NCBI GenBank assembly: GCA_002254405.1
Contig: NJDH01000009.1
Coordinates: 1 to 22,822, forward strand
From: Candidatus Altarchaeales archaeon ex4484_96
Lineage (GTDB): Archaea > Altiarchaeota > Altiarchaeia > IMC4 > QMZM01
Length of the DNA stretch: 22,822 nt
Reading direction: 5' to 3'
How positions within the stretch are numbered: position 1 is the first letter of the stretch; each line of letters begins with the position of its first letter. Below the pieces are notes generated by a model, which worked only from the letters and a program-made list of their open reading frames with translations, did no database searches and was not told the origin of the DNA. The position numbers and the translations under genes were made by a program. Shown in pieces: positions 8,069 to 14,847 of this stretch.

Positions 8069-8420
8069 GAAAGGACAAGCTAGCTCCAATAAAAGAACCA
8101 AGTACGTCAACCACTAAATCAAGTAGGCTGCAGTGTCTACCCGGGACAAAAAACTGATGTAACTCGTCGGTTAAGCCATAAAATGAAGAAAACAAAAAAG
8201 CCAGAAACAGGATTTTTTTTGGATCAATATCCAATGTTGAGTGAAGTGAAGTATAAAGCAATATCCCAAGAATCGTGTATTCCACCAGATGCGCTAAAAC
8301 AGGGAAAATATTGTTTTCAAGGGGTTGGGGTGGATGAGAAAGAGAGGATAACATAAAAATAATAAGCAGATAAAAGAGCGTTATAATCCAAAATATTCTT
8401 GGATTCGACAAAAAAATCAT
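8031..8420 (-). CDS. VanZ-like family membrane protein
   Basis: This 129-residue protein has about four membrane helices and the VanZ family pattern: HLVEYTILGILLY (H44, E47), then YGLTDELHQFFVPGR (D85, E86, H88, Q89) and SLLDLVVDVLGSFIG (D101, D105). VanZ itself is a teicoplanin-resistance accessory protein of Firmicutes; the family's biochemical role is unsettled, so resistance should not be assumed in an archaeon without murein. The conserved acidic and His residues suggest a membrane enzyme or a lipid/polar-group binding protein. The ATG at 8420 comes one base after the stop of the upstream hypothetical gene (TAGAATG), so the two are probably translated together. Its 3' end overlaps the radical SAM gene by 38 bp in antisense. 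Confidence 0.85.
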   Translation of the reverse strand: MIFLSNPRIFWIITLFYLLIIFMLSSLSHPPQPLENNIFPVLAHLVEYTILGILLYTSLHSTLDIDPKKILFLAFLFSSFYGLTDELHQFFVPGRHCSLLDLVVDVLGSFIGASLSFLKSKSNPGSSRS

Positions 8421-8421
8421 T

Positions 8422-8820
8422 CTATTTTATTGGTGGAGACGATATTGAAGCAGATTCACGAAGTATTCTCTCCACAGAGGAAGAAATATCCTCTTTGACC
8501 TTAATCGCTGCTATATGAATACACTTCCTCTGGTCTTCATGGACTTTGATATGGAAAAGCCTTGAATCAGATATTCGAAGGTCTTTACCATCCATCTCCA
8601 GCTTCAAACCAGATTCGTCAACGTAGGTGGTTGATAAATCCCCGTTAAGATAGTTTTTAAGTATTTTCCAGGGGACTCTTACTCTCAGGTTTGTCTGGGG
8701 CTGATAAAATATTATGTCGCTGATTTTCTTGCCTAAATCGGCCGTGTACTCGTAATCTATCTTAACCTCATAGGTACATTCCCAGTGCTTTACTCCTCTT
8801 TTAAACCTTATTACGTTCAT
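8422..8820 (-). CDS. Hypothetical protein, no family recognised
   Basis: From the ATG at 8820 this encodes 132 residues; a TTG at 8850 would add ten more, without a better ribosome site. I recognise no family. The sequence looks like a soluble, beta-rich protein: alternating strands (WECTYEVKIDYEY, TNLRVRVPWKIL, LKLEMDGKDLRISDSRLFHIKV, KCIHIAAIKV) ending in one helix (ISSSVERILRESAS). There is no signal peptide, membrane segment or metal motif. A TTTTTAT element on the minus strand near 8853-8859 could serve as a TATA box with a short leader. Only one base separates it from the VanZ-like gene, implying a two-gene unit 60 bp downstream of pyrC. The real-gene call rests on the coding-like sequence and tight coupling. 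Confidence 0.72.
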   Translation of the reverse strand: MNVIRFKRGVKHWECTYEVKIDYEYTADLGKKISDIIFYQPQTNLRVRVPWKILKNYLNGDLSTTYVDESGLKLEMDGKDLRISDSRLFHIKVHEDQRKCIHIAAIKVKEDISSSVERILRESASISSPPIK

Positions 8821-8913
8821 TTTCAGCCAACCACTTAAACCCTTGAACAAAATAAAAAGGTGGATTAATACTTTAACCTTAGTAGTTTAAAAAACAAAAA
8901 AATGTTAAATAAA

Positions 8914-10242
8914 TCAGTAATAAGATACTTCAAGACCCTTGTTTTCCTCATAGATTATGCCATCATCATAAACAAGACGGCCTCTCACAAAGGTCTTCAG
9001 AGGCCAGCCCCGAAGCTTTCTTCCAGCATAAGGGCTCCAGCCGCATTTAGTATAAAGCTCATCCTCTAAGACCTTTTTCTCCCTATTCATGTCCACGATA
9101 ACCAAATCAGCATCATAACCCTTTTCTATTCTCCCCTTGTTTTTTATCCTGAAAACCCTCGCAGGGTTTTCTGAAGCGAGTTTAGCAATCAACTCGATTG
9201 TTAAGCGGGTGTTATGAGTATCATTTAACAAAAGAGGCAAAGTAGTCTCCAGCTCAGGGAAGCCAGCACTCGCAGCGAAAATATCCTTCTCTTTTGACTC
9301 CCTCAGGTGAGGGGCGTGATCCGATGCTATCATATCGATGGTGCCATCAAACAAACCCTCCCAAAGCGCATTCCTGTCAGCCTTCGAACGAAGAGGGGGA
9401 TTAACCTTGCTGTATGAACCCATCGAGTTCACATCATCTAATCCAAGATATAGATGATGAGGTGAAACCTCAGCGCTCAGTTTCTCGTCCTTGAACTTCC
9501 TAACAAGCTGAACCTCCTCCCGGGTTGACAGATGAGCCACATGAAGTTTAACCCCAACCGACTTGGACAGATAAATAAGGGAATTAAGAGAATCAGCTGC
9601 ACAGATATTCCCCCGGGTCCTTGCATATAATAAAGGTGTAATCTCCTCACCAGAGTCCTTGAGTTTATTCATCCAGTAGTCTATCATCACCTGATTTTCA
9701 GCATGTATTGTAGCAAGCAAGCCCTTGCCAGCCAGTATCTTAAATGCCTCATAGATGACAGCATCGTTTTCTATAATAAGACTGCCCACCGTAGAGCAGA
9801 CATAAAACTTGACTGAAGCAATATCCCCTGATAGATTACGTAACTCATCCAGATTATCCTGTGTGACTGCGAAATGAAAACCATAATCAACAAGAGACTT
9901 GTCTTTCACCAGCTCCCTTTTTTTAGCCAGCTCCTCTATGCTCGAGGTCGGAGGCTGGGTGTTGGGCATATCAAACACCGTGGTAAAACCCCCTGCAACC
10001 GCTGCCTTGGAGCCTGTAACCCACCCCTCCTTGGAGACAGCGCCCGGCTCACGCATATGCACGTGAGGGTCAATCAAGCCAGGTAAAACATAATTACCCC
10101 CCGCATCAACAATAGTGTCGGCCTGCGGCAACCCGGAGTCCTTTATTATATCCGTTATCCTGCCGTCATCCACTACCAAACCCGCGTCAACAACCCCCTC
10201 AGGCAGGACTAAATGAGAATTTCTTATTACAAGATCAGCCAT
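8914..10242 (-). CDS. pyrC: Dihydroorotase
   Basis: This 442-residue amidohydrolase closes N-carbamoyl-aspartate to dihydroorotate, the third step of pyrimidine synthesis. It shows the full dihydroorotase signature: DPHVHMREPG (58-67; metal ligands H60 and H62, substrate Arg64), DMPNTQPPT (91-99), H180 in ATIHAENQ, H234 and H237 in LHVAHLST, and ASDHAPH (306-312) with catalytic D308. The length and the DPHVHxREPG/DMPNT motifs fit the long class I form. It follows pyrK by 49 bp. ATTTATAA on the minus strand (10271-10278), about 33 nt before the ATG, may give it a promoter of its own inside the operon. Allantoinase is the main alternative, made unlikely by the pyr neighbours. Confidence 0.95.
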   Translation of the reverse strand: MADLVIRNSHLVLPEGVVDAGLVVDDGRITDIIKDSGLPQADTIVDAGGNYVLPGLIDPHVHMREPGAVSKEGWVTGSKAAVAGGFTTVFDMPNTQPPTSSIEELAKKRELVKDKSLVDYGFHFAVTQDNLDELRNLSGDIASVKFYVCSTVGSLIIENDAVIYEAFKILAGKGLLATIHAENQVMIDYWMNKLKDSGEEITPLLYARTRGNICAADSLNSLIYLSKSVGVKLHVAHLSTREEVQLVRKFKDEKLSAEVSPHHLYLGLDDVNSMGSYSKVNPPLRSKADRNALWEGLFDGTIDMIASDHAPHLRESKEKDIFAASAGFPELETTLPLLLNDTHNTRLTIELIAKLASENPARVFRIKNKGRIEKGYDADLVIVDMNREKKVLEDELYTKCGWSPYAGRKLRGWPLKTFVRGRLVYDDGIIYEENKGLEVSYY

Positions 10243-10270
10243 CTTACCTTATCTACATGAAATAGAATGC

Positions 10271-10278
10271 TTATAAAT
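10271..10278 (-). promoter_or_regulatory. TATA-like box upstream of pyrC
   Basis: ATTTATAA on the minus strand in the 49-bp pyrK-pyrC gap would place transcription initiation near 10249, giving a leader of about seven bases before the ATG at 10242. This suggests an internal promoter letting pyrC, and possibly the genes after it, be expressed apart from pyrD and pyrK. The evidence is consensus and spacing only. Confidence 0.35.
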
Positions 10279-10291
10279 CAAACTATATAGA

Positions 10292-11068
10292 CTATAAGTC
10301 GATTATAGCGCCTGATTTGTCTCTTTTGTATCTCCCGAACTCGCTTTTTACCAACTGCTTAGCCTCAAAAACCGGCCCATCCCTACAGACCATCAAGGCA
10401 GACTCGTCTATGCTGCAATGCCCGCAGACGCCGATGCCGCACTTCAAATACCTCTCCAGGGTGAGCTGGCAATAGATTTTCGCATCTAATGCGACATCCA
10501 AAACCGATTTCATCATGGGCTCGGGCCCGCAAGCGCATATCTGGTCCACACCCCCATCCAACAATTCTCTCAGGGCATCGCATGCTGTTCCCTCCATACC
10601 GCAGCTTCCATCATCGGTTGTAAGGGTCAGGGACACATCATCACCCAGACGCTTTTCTAGTGGAATAAGCTCCTGCTTTGTTTTAGCCCCATGGATTACG
10701 CTAACCCCCCTACCATCAGCTAAGGCCTCATCCACTAAAGGCAAAAGAGGGGCAATACCAACCCCCCCGGAAACAACACAGATATGTTTACCCTTGAGTT
10801 TAAATTGCCCGTCACCGTAGGGGCCCCTGAAACCAATCAAATCACCCTCATCCAGGCTCATCATCTCCCTGGTGTAGGACCCTACGCTGCGCACCATAAT
10901 CTCGATGTTTCCGTTTAGTTTAGCGAAACCGAATGGTTTCTCATCTAACCCGGGAATCCAAAGCATGCAAAACTGCCCGGGTCTTGCATCAATTTGTTTA
11001 TCTAACGTGAATGTCTTCACTGTGGGATTTTCTTCCCTCACCCCAGCTATCTTAACCATCTCAATCAT
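10292..11068 (-). CDS. pyrK: Dihydroorotate dehydrogenase B, electron-transfer subunit
   Basis: This 258-residue iron-sulfur flavoprotein is the PyrK partner of the class 1B dihydroorotate dehydrogenase and passes electrons from PyrD's FMN through a 2Fe-2S cluster and FAD to NAD. An FAD-binding barrel is visible at about 1-90 (ARPGQFCMLWIPG, KPFGFAK, GFRGPYG), a nucleotide domain at about 95-190 (VSGGVGIAPLLPL, CACGPEPMM) and a C-terminal cluster loop with C210, C215, C218 and C228. The Cys spacing C-x4-C-x2-C-x9-C suits the family. It is separated from pyrD by the CoA-transferase/GNAT gene, from whose stop its ATG lies 12 bp. The strong GGAGG at 11087-11091 is about 18 bases away and in fact better placed for a six-codon frame starting at 11081. 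Confidence 0.94.
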   Translation of the reverse strand: MIEMVKIAGVREENPTVKTFTLDKQIDARPGQFCMLWIPGLDEKPFGFAKLNGNIEIMVRSVGSYTREMMSLDEGDLIGFRGPYGDGQFKLKGKHICVVSGGVGIAPLLPLVDEALADGRGVSVIHGAKTKQELIPLEKRLGDDVSLTLTTDDGSCGMEGTACDALRELLDGGVDQICACGPEPMMKSVLDVALDAKIYCQLTLERYLKCGIGVCGHCSIDESALMVCRDGPVFEAKQLVKSEFGRYKRDKSGAIIDL

Positions 11069-11080
11069 GCTGAAAGCTCA

Positions 11081-12964
11081 TTATACCTCCTTGAAAAGCA
11101 TCTTAAGAAAATAAACCCCATCATCTTTTCTTTTCTCTATGTCAAAGCCCATCTTCTCAAAGAGATGAATCATTGGGGTATTATCCCTTAAAACCTCCGC
11201 TGTGAAACCAAGTAAACCCTTTTTCTTACCTACATAGGTTAGATAAGACAATATCTCAGTGCCTATTCCATGACCCTGCATGTCGTCTCTCACAACCAAG
11301 GCTACCTCAGCCATATGCTTGTCGGAATGAATGTTATATTGTCCAATCCCCACCACCTTCTGTTTCTCGCCTTTGCCCGAAACCGCCACGATAACCATAT
11401 CCTGTGTGTAGTCTATAACACAAAACTCCTGCAGGCGGTCATGATGCATGTCCCTGCGGGTTGAAATAAAACGCCGGTATATGCTGTCATCAGACAATGA
11501 ATAAAAGAAATCCTTCAATAAGGGCTCATCACTTATTTTAACCGGCCGCAGGAGAATATCAAGCCCCTTTTTTGTTGTCCTCAGGGTTTCGAAATTCTCA
11601 GGATAATGCCCTCTCTTGCCTGGAACAAACGCCTGATCCCCGTATATTATGTTAAGTTTCTTTGCTTGCTCAATAAGATCTGACCTGAAATCCGGGTGAG
11701 CTATGGCTATTAAATCCATCGCCCTCTCCCTGATGTTCTTGCCGTGGATGTGGGCTATGCCATACTCTGTGACCACATAATGCACATCCCCCCGCCCCAG
11801 CGTTATCCCCGTTCCAGCCTCAAGAAAAGGAACAATCCTTGAAACACTCCCCTCCATGGCCGTAGACTGCATAGCCAGAATAGTCTTGCCCCCGGGTGCT
11901 AAAACAGCGCCTCTCATAAAATCCGCGTTTCCTCCAATACCGCTGTAAAAATGCTTGCCAATGGATTCCGCTGTGGCCTGGCCGGTTAAATCCAGTTGCA
12001 GTGCGCTGTTTATTGCCGTCATCTTCCTGTTTTTCGCTATCACCAGAGGGTTGTTGGTATACTCAACCGTCCGAAACTCTATTGATGGGTTCTCGTCTAT
12101 GAAACGGTAGGTTTTCTCACACCCCATGCAAAAGGTTGCAACGCTCTTCCCCCGGTCTATGCTTTTCATGCTGTTGTCCACAACGCCTTCTTTTATCAAA
12201 TCCACCATGCCGTCAGTTAAGAGCTCGGTATGTACTCCAAGGTGTTTTTTTTCCTTTAGATGGGATAATATCGCGTTAGGTGTGCTGCCGTATCCAGCCT
12301 GTATTGTGTCGCCGTCCTCTATTATGCGGGAGACGTATTTGCCTATCCTTTGGGTTATCTCTCCGGGGACCTGCCCATCATAAACCAGTAGAGGCTCATC
12401 GTGTTCTATGAGATAATCCACCTCATCAATATGGATGAAGCTGTCTCCGTGTACTCTTGGCATGTTGCTGTTTATCTGGGCTATCACGGTTTCGGCTTTC
12501 TCGACAGCCGCCTTGGTTATGTCAACACTAATCCCAAGACTCATATACCCGTGTTTGTCTGGCGGAGAAACCTGCACAAGAGCCACATCAATCGGAACCA
12601 GCTCATCATAGAACAACCTGGGAATCTGGGACATGAAAACAGGCGTGTAATCAGCTAATCCCTCGTTGACTGCTTCTCTGGTGTTTTTCCCTATAAAAAA
12701 TGAGTTATGCCTGAAGTTTTCCCTGAATTTCTCATCAGTATAGGGGGCTACACCAAGAGTCCATACATGAAACACCTCAGCATCATAAACAGCTGTTGGA
12801 TGGGAATCAACATAATCAATCAAAAGCCTCACAAGATACTGCGGCTCGCCGCAGGCTGTCCCAATGAATATTCTATCCCCCAAGGTGACGTTTTTGAATA
12901 AAAGATCTTCGGATATGAGTTTATCCTTGTATTCAGACCCATAAACGCTTTTTTTTTCAGCCAT
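11081..12964 (-). CDS. Acetyl-CoA hydrolase/4-hydroxybutyrate CoA-transferase-type protein fused to a GNAT acetyltransferase
   Basis: This 627-residue fusion has two parts. Residues 1 to about 455 form a family I CoA-transferase of the acetyl-CoA hydrolase/4-hydroxybutyrate CoA-transferase type: DVALVQVSPPDKHGYMSLG, LGVHTELLTDGMVDLIKEG with the probable catalytic Glu247, YSGIGGNADFMRGA and VVTEYGIAHIHG. Residues about 470-625 form a GNAT domain with an acetyl-CoA loop (RDDMQGHGIGTEIL) and the DNTPMIHLFEKMGF motif. The transferase half would exchange CoA between short acyl groups; the GNAT half would acetylate an amine or lysine, perhaps using the product locally. The start overlaps pyrD's stop by 8 bp and pyrK follows by 12 bp, so it is embedded in the pyrimidine operon though no pyrimidine role is known. 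Substrates of both halves are unknown. Confidence 0.9.
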   Translation of the reverse strand: MAEKKSVYGSEYKDKLISEDLLFKNVTLGDRIFIGTACGEPQYLVRLLIDYVDSHPTAVYDAEVFHVWTLGVAPYTDEKFRENFRHNSFFIGKNTREAVNEGLADYTPVFMSQIPRLFYDELVPIDVALVQVSPPDKHGYMSLGISVDITKAAVEKAETVIAQINSNMPRVHGDSFIHIDEVDYLIEHDEPLLVYDGQVPGEITQRIGKYVSRIIEDGDTIQAGYGSTPNAILSHLKEKKHLGVHTELLTDGMVDLIKEGVVDNSMKSIDRGKSVATFCMGCEKTYRFIDENPSIEFRTVEYTNNPLVIAKNRKMTAINSALQLDLTGQATAESIGKHFYSGIGGNADFMRGAVLAPGGKTILAMQSTAMEGSVSRIVPFLEAGTGITLGRGDVHYVVTEYGIAHIHGKNIRERAMDLIAIAHPDFRSDLIEQAKKLNIIYGDQAFVPGKRGHYPENFETLRTTKKGLDILLRPVKISDEPLLKDFFYSLSDDSIYRRFISTRRDMHHDRLQEFCVIDYTQDMVIVAVSGKGEKQKVVGIGQYNIHSDKHMAEVALVVRDDMQGHGIGTEILSYLTYVGKKKGLLGFTAEVLRDNTPMIHLFEKMGFDIEKRKDDGVYFLKMLFKEV

Positions 12965-13868
12965 GTGACCTACCGATTATCTCATCAAGAGAGGAGTAAT
13001 TGTTTTCTGACATGAAATCCATCAACTCGCCTGTTATTTTTTGAAACACATCAACTCCGTGATGCCACACTGCGGTACCCACTCCAACAGCTGCGGCCCC
13101 CGCCATCAGCATCTCGACTGCATCAATCCCGGAGGATACCCCCCCCACCCCGATAACGGGGATATCAACTGATTCACTTATCTCATAGACGCATCTAACC
13201 GCTATCGGCTTTATGCATTCGCCCGATAAGCCCCCTGTCTTGTTTGACAGGATGGGGTACCCTGATGTTACATCGATTTTCATCCCCGGTCCGACGGTGT
13301 TTATCGCGCATATTACGTCTGCCCCGTTTTTTTCAACCTCAATCGCTATTGCCCTGATGTCCACGACATTAGGGGTTAACTTAACAATAAGGGGTATGTC
13401 TGTTGAGTTCTTAACAGCCTTGGTTATCTTACCCGCGGTTTTAGCGCTACAGCCGAAGGGTAGCCCAAATTCCCCCACATTAGGGCATGAGATATTGGCT
13501 TCAATAAAATCGGGCTTGGCCTTGGATATGAACTCAGCCATATGCCCGAACTCCAGGATGCTTTTACCATAAAAGCTCGCTATCACCGGCTTATCGATTG
13601 ATTTAACCGCCTTGGTTAATTCCCGCAGTGATTCCTCAGGGCCCGGGCAGGATAAACCCACGGCATTCAATAGACCGCAGTCTAATTCCACCACCACGGG
13701 ATTATCATGGCCTTCTCTACGCTGGGGACCGATTGACTTGGTGGTCACGGCGCCGGCGCCGGATTTTGACGCCCTATTAAGCGCTGCGGCGGTGACACCC
13801 AACACCCCTGATGCCAGTATTGTGGGATTATCTAATTTGATTTTAGCTAGCTTGGTCGTGAGCTTCAT
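12957..13868 (-). CDS. pyrD: Dihydroorotate dehydrogenase B, catalytic subunit
   Basis: This 303-residue FMN barrel enzyme oxidises dihydroorotate to orotate. Family features are the start LTTKLAKIKLDNPTILASG, GAGAVTTKSIGPQRREGHDNP (active-site Lys44), LLNAVGLSCPG, EANISCPN with the catalytic base Cys128 (Cys marks class 1 enzymes, Ser class 2), and the phosphate-binding end VIGVGGVSSGIDAVEMLMAGA with VGVGTA. The pyrK gene in the same operon makes it class 1B, the NAD-linked heterotetramer. It is the first gene of the minus-strand operon; its start is only 35 bp from the divergent serA-like gene. The CoA-transferase/GNAT gene overlaps its last codons by 8 bp. Confidence 0.95.
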   Translation of the reverse strand: MKLTTKLAKIKLDNPTILASGVLGVTAAALNRASKSGAGAVTTKSIGPQRREGHDNPVVVELDCGLLNAVGLSCPGPEESLRELTKAVKSIDKPVIASFYGKSILEFGHMAEFISKAKPDFIEANISCPNVGEFGLPFGCSAKTAGKITKAVKNSTDIPLIVKLTPNVVDIRAIAIEVEKNGADVICAINTVGPGMKIDVTSGYPILSNKTGGLSGECIKPIAVRCVYEISESVDIPVIGVGGVSSGIDAVEMLMAGAAAVGVGTAVWHHGVDVFQKITGELMDFMSENNYSSLDEIIGRSHG

Positions 13869-13903
13869 CGTCGATTTAATTATTCTCTTTCTTCAATAAT
13901 AAC
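13869..13903. promoter_or_regulatory. Divergent promoter, pyr operon / serA-like gene
   Basis: The 35-bp gap contains TTTAATTA (13875-13882), centred about 26 nt before the plus-strand ATG at 13904, a good TATA position for a leaderless transcript of the serA-like gene. For pyrD on the other strand the best candidate is the weaker ATTATTGA at about 13893-13900. No further operator-like repeat is apparent in this short span. Confidence 0.4.
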
Positions 13904-14821
13904 ATGAAACCAAAGATTCTTATCGCAGATAAGATACACGATAAAGCCATTGAGGAAGCTAAATCTTTTGCTGATGTTGAGCTTGATTTTAATCTCAGCC
14001 CCAAGGAGCTTATAGAGGGGATAAACAAATACGATGCATTGATTGTGCGCTCAGGTACCAAGGTCACAAGGGATGTTATATGGGGCGCGGATAAACTCAG
14101 AATTATTGGGAGAGCGGGTGTGGGACTGGATAACATAGACCTTGAAGCTGCGAGGGAAAAAAATATTGAGGTCGTTAACTCACCTGAGGCATCAACTATA
14201 TCGGTTGCTGAATTAACCTTAGGCGCAATTATTGCCTTGATGAGAAACATACATCATGGGCACAGTACACTCAAACAGGGTAGATGGGATCGAAGCAGGC
14301 TCGCAGGTAACGAGCTCTACGGCAAGAAACTTGGGATAATAGGTTTCGGGAGAATAGGCAGAGAGGTAGCCGACAGAGCGAGAGCATTCGGGATGGATGT
14401 GCTTGCATTCGACCCCAGTATCACGGGAGAGGATGCCAGAGAAAACAACTGCGAATACAGGGGGATAAACGATTTAATCCGGGAGGCTGATGTGCTCAGC
14501 CTGCACGTTCCCTTAAACGAGCAAACAAGGAACCTGATTGATGCAAAAAAAATAGCTCAAATGAAAAAAAACGCTGTGATAATAAACGTGGCAAGAGGGG
14601 GCGTAGTAAACGAGAAAGACCTGTATGAGGCATTAAAAAAGCAGACCATAAGGGGTGCGGCCTTAGATGTCTTTGAAACCGAGCCGCCTGAGGGTAACCC
14701 GCTTCTAACACTAGATAACATAATCCTGACACCGCATCTGGGGGCCAGCACCGAGGAAGCACAGATTAACGCCGGCACTGTTGTCGTGGAAAAAATAAGA
14801 AACCACTTTAGAACCGCCTGA
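13904..14821 (+). CDS. D-3-phosphoglycerate dehydrogenase-like D-2-hydroxyacid dehydrogenase, short form without ACT domain
   Basis: This 305-residue NAD-dependent dehydrogenase matches the catalytic core of phosphoglycerate dehydrogenase (SerA), the first step of serine synthesis. Visible are the substrate loop LIVRSGTKVT (46-55), GRAGVGLDNID (69-79), nucleotide loop GFGRIG (147-152) with Asp170 favouring NAD, NVARGGVVNE with Arg231, the acidic ETEPPEG (258-264) and catalytic His278 in TPHLGAST. The protein ends right after the core and lacks the roughly 200-residue C-terminal intervening and ACT regions of many SerA proteins, so serine feedback is unlikely in this form. A glyoxylate or other 2-hydroxyacid reductase remains possible. 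It is divergent from pyrD, and DP1 follows after 25 bp. Confidence 0.86.
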   Translation: MKPKILIADKIHDKAIEEAKSFADVELDFNLSPKELIEGINKYDALIVRSGTKVTRDVIWGADKLRIIGRAGVGLDNIDLEAAREKNIEVVNSPEASTISVAELTLGAIIALMRNIHHGHSTLKQGRWDRSRLAGNELYGKKLGIIGFGRIGREVADRARAFGMDVLAFDPSITGEDARENNCEYRGINDLIREADVLSLHVPLNEQTRNLIDAKKIAQMKKNAVIINVARGGVVNEKDLYEALKKQTIRGAALDVFETEPPEGNPLLTLDNIILTPHLGASTEEAQINAGTVVVEKIRNHFRTA

Positions 14822-14824
14822 TTC

Positions 14825-14847
14825 TTTAAACAAAAACGGTGTTTAAA
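14825..14847. repeat. 8-bp inverted repeat ending on the DP1 start codon
   Basis: The arms TTTAAACA (14825-14832) and TGTTTAAA (14840-14847) are perfect reverse complements around a 7-base spacer. The second arm ends on the A of the DP1 ATG. It fills the 25-bp gap between the serA-like gene and DP1. It could be an operator, a TATA-like element or a weak mRNA hairpin at the DP1 translation start. The repeat is seen directly; the role is speculative. Confidence 0.5.

Noticed and set aside
8031..8420. Reading the VanZ-like gene as an antibiotic resistance gene
   Set aside because: Family membership does not imply glycopeptide resistance, and an archaeon without murein has no such target.
10292..10308. 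Inverted repeat CTATAA-GTCGA-TTATAG at the end of pyrK
   Set aside because: The arms are only 6 bp and AT-rich and are part of the last pyrK codons; probably chance, and too weak for a terminator.
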